A DNA stretch of 64,000 nt from Salipiger bermudensis (GCF_019801965.1 NZ_JAHVIA010000008.1:1-64000), one strand, 5' to 3'; shown: positions 8,175-16,264, counted from the stretch's first letter. The notes: generated by a model not told the origin, from the sequence alone. Translations and numbers: made by a program.

Positions 8175-10418
8175 ATGACCAAACCGTTTCTGAGAACCAC
8201 CACAGCGCTGGTGATGATGGCCAGCCTGTCGCTGCCGGCCGTGGCCCAGAGCTTCGACGGGATGACGCCCAAGCAGATCCTCAAGGGCGCGCAGGATGGC
8301 TCGCTCGATGTGGGATTCGAGACGGACGGTATGAACCGCAAGCAGTTCGTGGCCGAGCTGACCCGTCTGCAGGCGCTCTGCGAGGGCGGCGAGGCGTCTG
8401 ACGATGTCGACTGCGCGCTGGTGGCCGAGCTGCCCGATGCCGCGACCCTGACCGGGAAGAACGGCGCGCTTGCTGCAGCCGTGCAAGAGGCGCAACAGGA
8501 TGGCGAGGCACAGCCGTTGGCGGCAGCCGGGCAGGACGCGCCCGCCGCGACTGCAGAGAGCCGCGCCGCACTGGCCGAAAAGCCTGCCGCGGAGACGTCG
8601 GCCGAGGCCGAGGTCGAACAGCCTGCCGCCGAGGTTGCAGACGCGCCCGCGCAGGCCGAGGCAGCACCGCAGGCAGCGCCCGCCGAAATGCAGAATGCCC
8701 CGGCTGACGCGCCGGTGGCGGAAACTCAGACCGCCGAGACCGAAGGCGCCGATGAACTGCGCGAGGCCCTTGAGGAGGCCGAGGCGCAGGACGCTCCCGC
8801 AGCAGCCGCAGCGGAAACTCAGGCCGCCGAGACCGACGGCAGCGACGAGCTGCGCGAGGCGCTTGAAGAGGCGGAGGCGCAGGACACTCCCGCGGAAGCG
8901 CCCGCAGCGGAAACGCAGACCGCGGAGACCGAAGGTCGCGACGAGCCGCGAGAGGCGCTTGAGGAAGCCGAGGCGCAGGACGCTCCCGCCGAAGCGACTG
9001 CTGCGGAAACTCCCACCGCCGAAACCGAAGGCAGCGACGAACTGCGCGAGGCACTTGAAGAGGCCGAGGCACAGGACGCTCCCGCCGAAGCGCCCGTAGC
9101 GGAAACTCAGACCGCCGAGACCGAAGGCGCCGACGAGATCCGCGATGCGCTGGAGGAAGCCGAGGCACAGGAGCCGGTGGCCGAGGTGGAGCCGGAAGCC
9201 GAGGCCGAGGTTCAGGCGGAGGCAGAAACCGAGGTTCAGGCGGAGGCAGAAACCGAAGAGCCGAGCCTGCAGGCCGAGCCGGAAGAGGTCTCGGATCAGG
9301 AGCAGGCCGACGCTGCTGCGCGGATTTCGCAGCAGCTCGGCGCGGCGGCCGCGGCGCTTGGGCTCGCGGAGGCCGGTGAACCGGAGGTGGTCGAAGAAGA
9401 GGTCTCGGATGCGGATGTGCGCAGCTCGGACGAAGACTTCGGCACCCGCATCGGGCAGGCGCTCCAGCAGGCGCAGGACGACACTGCCCAACGCCGCAAC
9501 GACAGCGCCGATGACGACGATCGCAACGACACGCTGCGGACCCTCGGCACCGCCGCGATTGCCGGTCTCGGGGCCGTCGCTCTGAGCAAGTTCCTCTCGG
9601 ACGACGCCAAGGTTGTCGAGAACACCGGCGACCGCCTCGTGGTCGAGGAGAACGGCCAGTACCGCGTGCTGCGCAACGATGACGTGCTGCTGCGTCGCCC
9701 GGGCTCCGACGTCACCACCTATCGCTACGATGACGGCTCGACCCGCACCGTGGTGCAATATGAGGATGGCAACGCGGTCGAGACCGTGAAAGCCGCCGAT
9801 GGTCGCGTTCTGCGCCGCATCCGGACTCTGCCGGACGGCGAGACGATCGTGCTCTTCGACGATACCCAGGCCGAGCAGGAGGTGGTGATCAATGACCTCC
9901 CGCAGACCCAGGACACGCCGCGCCGGATGAACATCCGCGAGGTCGACGAGGCCGAGCTGGCCGCGGCGCTGGCGGCGGAGAACGGCACCGACGTGGGCCG
10001 CAGCTTCTCGCTCAACCAGATCCGCAACATCGACACCGTGCGCCACCTCGTGCCCGAGGTCAGCGTCGACTCGATCAATTTCGAGACCGGCTCGGCGGCG
10101 ATCCGTCCGCAGGAGGCGCAGGCGCTCGCGGCGCTCGGCAACGCGATGAAGCGAGTCATCGCCGACAACCCGGGCGAGGTCTTCCTGATCGAGGGACACA
10201 CCGACGCCACCGGCGGCTGGGGCTACAACCTCGCGCTGTCCGACCGCCGCGCGGAATCGGTGGCGCTGGCGCTGACCGAGTATTTCGACGTGCCGCCCGA
10301 GAACATGGTGCTGCAGGGCTACGGCGAGAGCGATCTCGCGGTCGAGACCCAGACCTCGGAGCGCGCCAACCGCCGCGCTGCGGTGCGCCGCATCACGCCG
10401 CTGCTGCAGGGTAGCTGA
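8175..10418 (+). CDS. OmpA-family protein with acidic tandem repeats
   Basis: A 747-residue exported protein. A signal peptide (residues 1 to about 24, ending PAVAQS) is followed by a low-complexity Ala/Glu/Pro region containing five near-identical units of 31-32 residues from about 182 to 332 (ETEGADELREALEEAEAQD type). A second acidic region and a short hydrophobic segment (TAAIAGLGAVAL) follow. The C-terminal 120 residues are an OmpA-like peptidoglycan-binding domain with FETGSAAIRP, EGHTDATGGWGYN and SERANRRA. It probably links envelope and cell wall, with the repeats acting as a negatively charged spacer. It is followed by a strong terminator. The repeat number may vary between strains. 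Confidence 0.88.
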   Translation: MTKPFLRTTTALVMMASLSLPAVAQSFDGMTPKQILKGAQDGSLDVGFETDGMNRKQFVAELTRLQALCEGGEASDDVDCALVAELPDAATLTGKNGALAAAVQEAQQDGEAQPLAAAGQDAPAATAESRAALAEKPAAETSAEAEVEQPAAEVADAPAQAEAAPQAAPAEMQNAPADAPVAETQTAETEGADELREALEEAEAQDAPAAAAAETQAAETDGSDELREALEEAEAQDTPAEAPAAETQTAETEGRDEPREALEEAEAQDAPAEATAAETPTAETEGSDELREALEEAEAQDAPAEAPVAETQTAETEGADEIRDALEEAEAQEPVAEVEPEAEAEVQAEAETEVQAEAETEEPSLQAEPEEVSDQEQADAAARISQQLGAAAAALGLAEAGEPEVVEEEVSDADVRSSDEDFGTRIGQALQQAQDDTAQRRNDSADDDDRNDTLRTLGTAAIAGLGAVALSKFLSDDAKVVENTGDRLVVEENGQYRVLRNDDVLLRRPGSDVTTYRYDDGSTRTVVQYEDGNAVETVKAADGRVLRRIRTLPDGETIVLFDDTQAEQEVVINDLPQTQDTPRRMNIREVDEAELAAALAAENGTDVGRSFSLNQIRNIDTVRHLVPEVSVDSINFETGSAAIRPQEAQALAALGNAMKRVIADNPGEVFLIEGHTDATGGWGYNLALSDRRAESVALALTEYFDVPPENMVLQGYGESDLAVETQTSERANRRAAVRRITPLLQGS
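8718..9170 (+). repeat. Five 96-bp tandem coding repeats
   Basis: Units begin at 8718, 8811, 8907, 9003 and 9099, with spacings of 93, 96, 96 and 96 bases, so the reading frame is always kept. Each encodes an Ala/Glu-rich 31-32 residue unit of the OmpA-family protein. Confidence 0.9.
9207..9254 (+). repeat. Two perfect 24-bp tandem coding repeats
   Basis: Two adjacent identical 24-base copies start at 9207 and 9231 and encode EVQAEAET twice in the same protein, downstream of the 96-bp units. Confidence 0.85.
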
Positions 10419-10440
10419 CCCGCAGCTAGACTGACTGCAA

Positions 10441-10465
10441 AGGGGCGCGCAAGCGCCCCTTTTTT
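10441..10465 (+). terminator. Rho-independent terminator after the OmpA-family gene
   Basis: An 8-bp stem (AGGGGCGC at 10441-10448 with GCGCCCCT at 10453-10460) closes a GCAA tetraloop and is followed by five T. It lies 22 bases after the stop codon. Confidence 0.9.
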
Positions 10466-10810
10466 GCGTCGCTCAAGCGCGGCAGGGGCCTTGCCGCGCG
10501 GCGTCAGCCCGCCGGGCCCGGTTTAATTGCGGCTTTCCGGCGGGGCTTACAGCGACCGGACCCTGCACCGAACCGCATCGACTGATGCGAACGGCGTTCA
10601 ATCGGTGCCTCCGGCTCACGCCTCATTTCATTGAGTTATTTACATATTTTCGGGATTTCTCAGTGTCTCCCGCCTCTTCCATGCATCCTTCCGGCGCGAC
10701 CGGCCGGGCAACAGACCAGGCTTACGTCGCCCGCCTTGATCTGAGTCATGCAAAAGTCGGAATATGATATGCATTCTGAAAGTGGAATGTCATACGCAAG
10801 GGAGGGTCGC
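10466..10810. other. Intergenic region before the sulfur-transport pair
   Basis: About 345 bases without a supportable gene. A 60-codon open stretch at 10585 has no coding character. The last 50 bases become A/T-rich and carry a -10-like TATGAT and the dyad described separately; the rest shows nothing recognisable. Confidence 0.6.
10763..10788 (+). promoter_or_regulatory. Candidate -10 box and SqrR/BigR-type operator
   Basis: TATGAT at 10763-10768 resembles a -10 element. Five bases later ATTC (10773-10776), eight bases, and GAAT (10785-10788) match the ATTC-N8-GAAT pattern known for the persulfide-responsive ArsR-family repressor SqrR/BigR. It lies 22 bases before the YeeE/YedE start. BigR-type regulators are known to control YeeE/YedE genes in other alphaproteobacteria and Xylella, so site and gene type agree. 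No good -35 was found at normal spacing. Confidence 0.6.
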
Positions 10811-11359
10811 ATGACCTGGAACTGGAAAATCGGGGGCGTGCTGCTGGGCGTGGTGTTCTTTGCCGCCGTCCTGCTGGTGAAGCCCATCGGGGTGAGCACC
10901 CAATTCGTCATCCTCGACGGCATCGTGGCCGACGCGGTCTCGTCCGAGTTCATCACCCAGACCGACGAGGGCTGGACCTCGACCAACGCCTATATGGCGA
11001 AATCCGGCGGAAAATACGCTAAGAGCGCCGCCAACCCGCTGAACTACAGCTTCATCTTCGTGCTGGCGATGGCCGCCGGCGCGTTGCTGTCGTCGCTGCT
11101 GAAGGGCGGCGTCTCGCGCGAGGAGCGCCGCGCGCCGGCGATCTGGCGGGCCAATTTCGGCGACACCCCCGGCACGCGCTACCTTGTCGCCTTCCTCGGC
11201 GGCTTCGTCGTGCTCTACGGCGCCCGGCTCGCGGGCGGCTGCACCTCGGGGCACATGATGTCGGGGATAATGCAGACCGCGCTCTCGGGCTACATCTTCG
11301 CCGCCGGCGCCTTCCTCGCCGCGGTGCCCGTTGCCATGACCATGTACCGGGAGGACTGA
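10811..11359 (+). CDS. YeeE/YedE family membrane protein, first of a pair
   Basis: A 182-residue inner-membrane protein with about five hydrophobic helices. The family signature ARLAGGCTSGHMMSG is near residues 137-151; the Cys in GGCTSGH is the residue that handles sulfur in YeeE-type thiosulfate transporters. It starts at ATG 10811 after AGGGAGGG. The second gene begins three bases after its stop, and the two together match the size of one full YeeE protein, so they likely form a heteromeric channel. The upstream SqrR/BigR-like site suggests induction by sulfide or persulfide. The substrate (thiosulfate, sulfite or persulfide) is inferred, not shown. Confidence 0.9.
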   Translation: MTWNWKIGGVLLGVVFFAAVLLVKPIGVSTQFVILDGIVADAVSSEFITQTDEGWTSTNAYMAKSGGKYAKSAANPLNYSFIFVLAMAAGALLSSLLKGGVSREERRAPAIWRANFGDTPGTRYLVAFLGGFVVLYGARLAGGCTSGHMMSGIMQTALSGYIFAAGAFLAAVPVAMTMYRED

Positions 11360-11362
11360 GCC

Positions 11363-11953
11363 ATGCAGATCGTGCTCGCCATCGTCATCGGCGCTGCCTT
11401 CGGCTTCGTGCTGGACCGCATCGGCGCCACCAATCCCAACGTCATCACCGGCATGCTGACCCTGCGGCGGCTGCGGCTGATGAAGACCATCCTGCTGGCC
11501 ATCGGCACCGGCTCGATCCTCATGTTCGGCGGCCAGATGATCGGCCTCGTCGAGGTCGGGCACATGTCGGTGAAGGCAGCCTATATCGGCGTGTTCATCG
11601 GCGGCCTGCTGCTGGGCGCCGGCTGGGCGGCCTCGGGCTTCTGCCCCGGCACCGGTGTTTGTGCCGCCGCCACGGGCCGCAAGGACGCGCTGTTCTTCAT
11701 CGCCGGCGGTCTCTTCGGTGCCGCCGCCTACATGGCCACCTACCCGGTCTGGAAGGCCAGCGGCCTGCTCTCGGACATCGCCGGCGGCAAGGTCACGCTG
11801 GGCACCGTGCCCGGATCTGACTACGCGGGCCTCTTCGCGGTCTCGGGGGACCTTCTGGGCATCGCGCTGGGGCTGGTTTTCGTGCTGGTGGCCTTCGTAC
11901 TGCCGGACGGCTTCGGCGGCGGCCATGTCGAGAAGCGCGTGCCGGCGGAGTAA
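11363..11953 (+). CDS. YeeE/YedE family membrane protein, second of a pair
   Basis: A 196-residue inner-membrane protein, partner of the preceding gene. Hydrophobic helices run through most of its length and the second half-signature SGFCPGTGVCAAATGR lies near residues 91-106, with Cys in FCPGTG aligning to the sulfur-handling Cys of YeeE proteins. The ATG follows the previous stop by three bases, so translation is probably coupled. It is followed by a hairpin shared with the convergent decarboxylase-like gene. With the first half it probably moves a small sulfur compound across the membrane. Confidence 0.9.
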   Translation: MQIVLAIVIGAAFGFVLDRIGATNPNVITGMLTLRRLRLMKTILLAIGTGSILMFGGQMIGLVEVGHMSVKAAYIGVFIGGLLLGAGWAASGFCPGTGVCAAATGRKDALFFIAGGLFGAAAYMATYPVWKASGLLSDIAGGKVTLGTVPGSDYAGLFAVSGDLLGIALGLVFVLVAFVLPDGFGGGHVEKRVPAE

Positions 11954-11984
11954 GCGCTTCGGAGCAAGCGCCCGTATCGGGGCA

Positions 11985-12017
11985 ACCGGGCTCCGCCAAT
12001 CTCTGGCGGGGCCCGGT
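11985..12017. terminator. Bidirectional terminator-like hairpin
   Basis: ACCGGGC-TCCGCCA pairs with TGGCGG-G-GCCCGGT with one bulge and a 5-base loop. It lies between two convergent genes (stops at 11953 and 12035) and could end both transcripts, although the T tracts are weak. Confidence 0.5.
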
Positions 12018-12034
12018 CCGTTCGCGGAGGCCGG

Positions 12035-12427
12035 TCAGGCGGCGTCGCGCTCGGCAAACACCTCCTTGGCAACGCCAAGCGCGTTGAGCGCGGCGGGAAA
12101 GCCCGCATAGACCGCCATCTGCATCATCACCTCGACGATCTCATCGCGCGTCACCCCGACATTCAGCGCCCCGTGCACATGCACGCCGAGCTGCTTCGGC
12201 GCGGTGCCCATGGCGGCGAGCGCCGCCACGGTGGCGATCTCGCGATCGCGCAGCGACAGCGCCTCGCGGGCGTAGATGTCGCCGAAGGGGAACTCGAAGA
12301 GCAGCTCGGCGAAGTCGGGCGCGATGCCCTGCAGGCTGGCGATCACCGCCTCTCCGGCGGCGCCGTCGATCTCACTCAGCAGCCTGCGGCCGCGCTCCGC
12401 TCTGGTCTCTGTGGTCTGGTGCAGCAT
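12035..12427 (-). CDS. Carboxymuconolactone decarboxylase-like protein
   Basis: A 130-residue cytoplasmic protein of the AhpD/carboxymuconolactone decarboxylase fold. The family core is clear: LSLRDREIATVAALAAMG, then HVHGALNVGVTRDEIVEVM near residues 83-101. The Cys pair used by AhpD peroxidase-type members is absent, so it resembles the decarboxylase-like branch; the true substrate is unknown. It is the second gene behind a MerR-family regulator, with its start inside the 3' end of the regulator gene (overlap 12372-12427). That pairing resembles the aldehyde-responsive AdhR/YraC arrangement of Bacillus, so a role in electrophile or aldehyde stress is possible. Confidence 0.85.
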   Translation of the reverse strand: MLHQTTETRAERGRRLLSEIDGAAGEAVIASLQGIAPDFAELLFEFPFGDIYAREALSLRDREIATVAALAAMGTAPKQLGVHVHGALNVGVTRDEIVEVMMQMAVYAGFPAALNALGVAKEVFAERDAA

Positions 12428-12797
12428 GGTCAGGTCCTTTCGCGTCTGACATCATCGCCTCGTAGGTGGCGATCTTGGTGTCGAGAACGGAGAGGCACTC
12501 CCGCAGCTCCGCCACGCGGGCAGCGACCTCGGCCCGGTGCGCGCGCAGCATATCGGCGCGCTCGGGAGCGGTGTGATCGCCTGCGGCCCGCGCGTCGGCA
12601 TAGACCAGCATCTCGGAGATCGACATGCCGGTGGTCTTCAGCCTGTGCAGGAATTCGGCCCAGCGCAGCTCGGCGTCGCCATAGACCCGGTGCCCGGCGC
12701 TGTCGCGCAGGGGCGGGTCGATGAGGCCGATCTTCTCGTAATAGCGCAGCGTATCCACCGGGAAGCCGGTGGCCCGCGCGAACTCGGCGATCCGCAT
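12372..12797 (-). CDS. MerR-family transcriptional regulator
   Basis: A 141-residue regulator. The N-terminal winged helix is typical (MRIAEFARATGFPVDTLRYY, then EKIGLIDPP and HRVYGDAE) and residues 75-120 form the dimerisation coiled coil. No Cys cluster for metal binding is present; the effector is therefore probably organic, as in AdhR or SoxR-unrelated MerR proteins. It is transcribed from a promoter with the 19-bp spacer characteristic of MerR-controlled promoters (12829-12859), so autoregulation is likely. The last 19 codons overlap the start of the decarboxylase-like gene, which it presumably controls. Confidence 0.9.
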   Translation of the reverse strand: MRIAEFARATGFPVDTLRYYEKIGLIDPPLRDSAGHRVYGDAELRWAEFLHRLKTTGMSISEMLVYADARAAGDHTAPERADMLRAHRAEVAARVAELRECLSVLDTKIATYEAMMSDAKGPDHAAPDHRDQSGARPQAAE

Positions 12798-12828
12798 GGT
12801 ACGGGCTCCTTTCCGTTCGACGCTTCCC

Positions 12829-12859
12829 TTGCTAGGGGTTGGAGCGCACTCTAGGTCAA
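12829..12859 (-). promoter_or_regulatory. MerR-type promoter with 19-bp spacer
   Basis: On the minus strand, TTGACC (12854-12859) and TAGCAA (12829-12834) are separated by exactly 19 bases, the unusual spacing that MerR-family activators correct by untwisting DNA. The spacer contains the imperfect dyad GAGTGCGCTC. It lies 32 bases before the MerR start codon. Confidence 0.75.
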
Positions 12860-12962
12860 GCGGAAAGTTGGGGGGAGGGGCGCGTAGAGACGGGCAGGGG
12901 CCGGATCGGGGGGGCTTCGCCCGTGATCCCCTCAATCTTTCCAGCGGAACTCGGATGGGCTC

Positions 12963-13023
12963 CGCCCGAAAACGCCTCAAACGCTCCCCCGGAGCGTTTG
13001 CCGGGCCCCAAGAGGGGCCCGGA
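12963..13023 (-). terminator. Hairpins after prfC
   Basis: Two strong hairpins follow the prfC stop: GGGCCCC/GGGGCCC around 13003-13023 and a perfect 10-bp stem CAAACGCTCC/GGAGCGTTTG at 12978-13000. On the minus strand the second is followed by GAGGCGTTTT, so it may terminate prfC. Confidence 0.5.
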
Positions 13024-13030
13024 CCGGCGT

Positions 13031-14638
13031 TTACACCATCATTTCCTTGGTGGCCGAGAGGGTGATCTCGGGATAGTCGCGCACCACGCGGTCGATGTCC
13101 CATTGCAGGCGGGTCATGTAGACCACGTCGCCGTCATTGTCGTGGGCGATGTGCTGCTTGTTGGCGTTGACGAATTTCTCCACCGCCGCCTTGTCGCCAT
13201 GCGCCCAGCGCGCCGAGGTGAACTGCGAGGCCTCGAAGCGGACCGGCAGGCCGTATTCCTGCTCGATCCGCGCGCCCAGCACCTCGAACTGCAGCGCGCC
13301 GACGACGCCCACGATGTAGCCCGAGCCGATATTCGGCTTGAAGACCTTGGCCGCCCCCTCTTCGGCGAACTGGAACAGCGCCTTCTCGAGATGCTTGGCC
13401 TTCATCGGGTCGCCCGCGCGCACGCCCTGCAACAGCTCCGGCGCGAAGGACGGGATCCCGGTCACCTTCAGCGCCTCGCCCTCGGTCAGCGTGTCGCCGA
13501 TGCGCAGCTGTCCGTGGTTGGGTATGCCGATGATGTCGCCGGCCCAGGCCTCTTCCGCCAGCTCGCGGTCGGAGGCGAGGAACAGCACGGGGGCGGTGAT
13601 GCTCATCGGCTTCTTGGAGCGCACGTGGGTGAGCTTCATGCCGCGGTTGAAATGCCCGGAACTCAGGCGGACGAAAGCCACCCGGTCGCGGTGCTTGGGG
13701 TCCATGTTTGCCTGCACCTTGAAGACGAAGCCCGAGACCTTCTTCTCGTCGGGCGAAATCTGCCGCGGCTCGGCGCTGGTCGGCTGCGGCTCGGGCGCGA
13801 GGCTGCCGATGCCGTCCATCAGTTCCTTGACGCCGAAGGAGTTGATCGCCGAACCGAACCAGATCGGCGTCATGTGGCCTTCAAGAACCGCCTGCGGATC
13901 GAGCGCCGGCAGCAGCTCTCGCGCCATCTCGATCTCTTCCTTCAACTGCTCGAGCAGTTCTTCCGGGACGTGCTCGGCCAGCTTCGGGTCGTCGAGCCCG
14001 TCGATCTTGATCGATTCCGCCACCTTGTTGCGGTCGGCCCGATCCATCAGCTCGAGCCGGTTGCGCAGCATGTCATAGCAGCCGACGAAATCGCGCCCCA
14101 TGCCGATCGGCCAGGAGGCCGGCGTCACGTCGATGGCGAGGTTCTCCTGGATCTCGTCGATGATCTCGAAGACGTCGCGCGCCTCGCGGTCCATCTTGTT
14201 GCAGAAGGTCAGGATCGGCAGGTCGCGCAGGCGGCAGACCTCGAAGAGCTTCTGGGTCTGGCTTTCCACACCCTTGGCGCCGTCGATCACCATGATCGCC
14301 GCGTCGACCGCGGTGAGCGTGCGGTAGGTGTCCTCGGAGAAATCCGAGTGGCCGGGCGTGTCGACGAGGTTGTAGCGGAAGGTGCCGTAATCGAAGGACA
14401 TGGCCGAGGCGGAGACCGAGATCCCGCGCTCCTGCTCCATCTTCATGAAGTCCGAGCGGGTGCGCCGCGCCTCGCCCTTGGCGCGCACCTGTCCGGCCAT
14501 CTGGATGGCGCCGCCATAGAGCAGGAATTTCTCCGTCAGCGTGGTCTTGCCGGCATCCGGGTGCGAGATGATCGCAAAGGTGCGGCGGCGGGCGATTTCC
14601 GCGGGGAGGTCGGGGCGGTTCGAGGGCGTGTCCAGCAT
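13031..14638 (-). CDS. prfC: Peptide chain release factor 3
   Basis: A 535-residue GTPase that recycles release factors RF1 and RF2 from the ribosome after termination. The GTP-binding motifs are clear: ISHPDAGKTTLTEK near residue 25, DTPGHSDF for G3, and FCNKMDREA for G4. Domains II and III follow, ending near a C-terminal KEMMV. The length matches RF3 rather than EF-G. The start at 14638 begins MLDTPSNRPD; an in-frame ATG eight codons earlier (14662) is also possible, and neither has a strong ribosome binding site. It is divergent from the small gene at 14740. Confidence 0.95.
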   Translation of the reverse strand: MLDTPSNRPDLPAEIARRRTFAIISHPDAGKTTLTEKFLLYGGAIQMAGQVRAKGEARRTRSDFMKMEQERGISVSASAMSFDYGTFRYNLVDTPGHSDFSEDTYRTLTAVDAAIMVIDGAKGVESQTQKLFEVCRLRDLPILTFCNKMDREARDVFEIIDEIQENLAIDVTPASWPIGMGRDFVGCYDMLRNRLELMDRADRNKVAESIKIDGLDDPKLAEHVPEELLEQLKEEIEMARELLPALDPQAVLEGHMTPIWFGSAINSFGVKELMDGIGSLAPEPQPTSAEPRQISPDEKKVSGFVFKVQANMDPKHRDRVAFVRLSSGHFNRGMKLTHVRSKKPMSITAPVLFLASDRELAEEAWAGDIIGIPNHGQLRIGDTLTEGEALKVTGIPSFAPELLQGVRAGDPMKAKHLEKALFQFAEEGAAKVFKPNIGSGYIVGVVGALQFEVLGARIEQEYGLPVRFEASQFTSARWAHGDKAAVEKFVNANKQHIAHDNDGDVVYMTRLQWDIDRVVRDYPEITLSATKEMMV

Positions 14639-14739
14639 GAGCGCGCATATAACGCCGGCCATGCGCCAAGGGAAGAGCGGCCTGCGCGGAACCGGCGCCG
14701 CGCCTCGCGGGTTCTGACCGCGACACAGGAGGACCGACC

Positions 14740-14994
14740 ATGGCCAATCCGAGCCTGAAGAACGAGAAACTCTACGACGACCTGCGCGATGAGGGCATGT
14801 CGAAGGAAAAGGCCGCCCGCATCTCCAACGCGCAGGCGAATGATGACATGCACCCCTCCGAGAAAGGCGGCAAGGCGCCGCCCTACGAGGAATGGACCAA
14901 GGACGATCTGTATACCCGCGCGCAGGAGATCGGCATCGACGGGCGCTCGGACATGACGAAGGACGAGCTCATCGAGGCGCTGCGCAATCATTGA
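14740..14994 (+). CDS. Small Rho-N/SAP-like protein
   Basis: An 84-residue protein preceded by a strong AGGAGG site. The N-terminal half (NEKLYDDLRDEGMSKEKAAR) is a helical segment seen in small proteins of the DUF7218 type, and the C-terminal half (WTKDDLYTRAQEIGIDG, then SDMTKDELIEALR) resembles a Rho N-terminal or SAP-like helix-extended-loop-helix that can bind nucleic acid. It is rich in Lys, Asp and Glu with no export signal. Its role is unknown; relatives are sometimes annotated as Rho termination factor-like. A dispersed repeat element follows within 85 bases. Confidence 0.8.
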   Translation: MANPSLKNEKLYDDLRDEGMSKEKAARISNAQANDDMHPSEKGGKAPPYEEWTKDDLYTRAQEIGIDGRSDMTKDELIEALRNH

Positions 14995-15077
14995 ACGCCT
15001 CTCCGGTCGGCTGGCCTGCGCCGGACGCTCCGTATCACGGAGCCCCATCACCCGCGCCCGGCCGCAAGGGACGGCCT

Positions 15078-15199
15078 GCCTCCGGCGGGAGTATTTTTGA
15101 CGAAGAGAAGCTTGGGGTGCTGCGCTGATGACTTCTCTGGTTCAAAATACCTCGGGGGTGAATTGGCGCAGAGCGCCAAGAGGGGGCAGCGCCCCCCCT
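15078..15199 (+). repeat. Dispersed 3'-end element, copy 1 (two arms)
   Basis: The left arm (15078-15110) contains CCTCCGGCGGGAGTATTTTT and GAAGAGAAG. The right arm (15131-15157) contains ACTTCTCTGG and AAAATACCTCGGGGG, its imperfect inverse. A hairpin GGGGGCAGCGCCCCC follows at 15182-15196. The element lies between two convergent genes. It belongs to the family also seen at 17233, 27596, 40854 and 51589. Confidence 0.8.
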
Positions 15200-15247
15200 A
15201 TCCAGAATCTCCCGGCACTCTCCGTGCACCGAGCGATGTCGCCTCGA

Positions 15248-16264
15248 TCAGCCGCTCGACGACTTCCGCAGCAGCTCCGCGAGGTCGGGGCGGTCAAGCA
15301 GCGCCTCCTGCACCTCGAGATCGCGGTGATCGCTGCGGCTGTGCCCGGGCAGCAACTCCGAGAGCCGCCGGTGCAGCTCGTCGGGCAGGGCGGCATGGGT
15401 GCGGGTGTCGATCAGCATCGATTCGGCCGCAATGCCCTCGGCATAGATGATCTGGTGGTGGTCGAAGAGCATCTGGTAGTAGTCGACGAACCCGCCCTGG
15501 ACCCGGCAGATGCTGTCGCCGTTCACCAGGTGGCGCGCCTTCACCAGCAGTTCCGAGCGCCCGGCGCCGATCTGGTCGCGGCGCTGGTAGATGAACAGGC
15601 GGTGGTCCGGGCTCACCAGGAGATCGCCGGAATTGTTCAGCACGCCTTCGCGGATCAGGATCGGGGCGAACTCACCCACCGCCCGGACCGTATGCTGGCC
15701 GAGCCAGCGGATCTCCTGCGGACCGTCGTCCCGGGTCAGCACCCGGTCGCCGACCGCAAGCTCCTCGACCGGGCGTTGCGCGCCGGAGGCGAGGGTGATC
15801 ATCGTGCCGCGGGTGAAGGACACGCAGGCCGCCTGGGCGAATTTCTGCAGCGCCGCGTCGTGGCTCACGCCCACCAGCGCCAGATCCTGGCGCGGATCGA
15901 GCGGCGCCAGCGGCAGGAACAGGATCCCGGCCACATCGCCATCTGGGTCGGTCTCGACCAGCACCAGCCCTTCCGTGGTGTGCCCGTCACCGGACATGAA
16001 GGTCAGCACGCAGTCGAGATGCAGATCGGCGCCGGGCGTGCCGATCTCGCTGTCCGCGGCGATGCGAAACGGCGATTGCGCCGCCGGGTAGAGGCTCAAC
16101 CGATGCCGCCCTGCCACCGGCGACAGCCGGTAGATGTCGTCCGGCACCAGCTCTTCGGCAAAGCTGAGCCCGTCGCCGAGATTCGCGCCATTGACGACAC
16201 GGATCTGGTCGGCGCGATAGACGGTGACGCCATGCGCGGTGCGCGTGCCTTCAGCCTCGGTCAT
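15248..16264 (-). CDS. Hint-domain protein
   Basis: A 338-residue protein with a Hedgehog/intein (Hint) domain in its C-terminal half: a Cys-containing first block CVSFTRGTMITL followed by PVEELAVGDRVLT, and a later SPDHRLFIYQRRDQ block with the conserved His. Such proteins are common in Roseobacter-group bacteria and often end large secreted proteins; here it is free-standing. The N-terminal half (about 1-185) is a beta-rich domain I do not recognise. No classical signal peptide is present. The Hint domain may cleave itself, since the junction Cys is retained, but the usual C-terminal intein block is not obvious. The biological role is unknown. Confidence 0.85.
   Translation of the reverse strand: MTEAEGTRTAHGVTVYRADQIRVVNGANLGDGLSFAEELVPDDIYRLSPVAGRHRLSLYPAAQSPFRIAADSEIGTPGADLHLDCVLTFMSGDGHTTEGLVLVETDPDGDVAGILFLPLAPLDPRQDLALVGVSHDAALQKFAQAACVSFTRGTMITLASGAQRPVEELAVGDRVLTRDDGPQEIRWLGQHTVRAVGEFAPILIREGVLNNSGDLLVSPDHRLFIYQRRDQIGAGRSELLVKARHLVNGDSICRVQGGFVDYYQMLFDHHQIIYAEGIAAESMLIDTRTHAALPDELHRRLSELLPGHSRSDHRDLEVQEALLDRPDLAELLRKSSSG

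Noticed and set aside
10736-10749. FNR-like box TTGATCTGAGTCAT upstream of the YeeE/YedE pair
   Set aside because: The left half matches but the right half has only TCA of the needed ATCAA, so it is too weak to claim.
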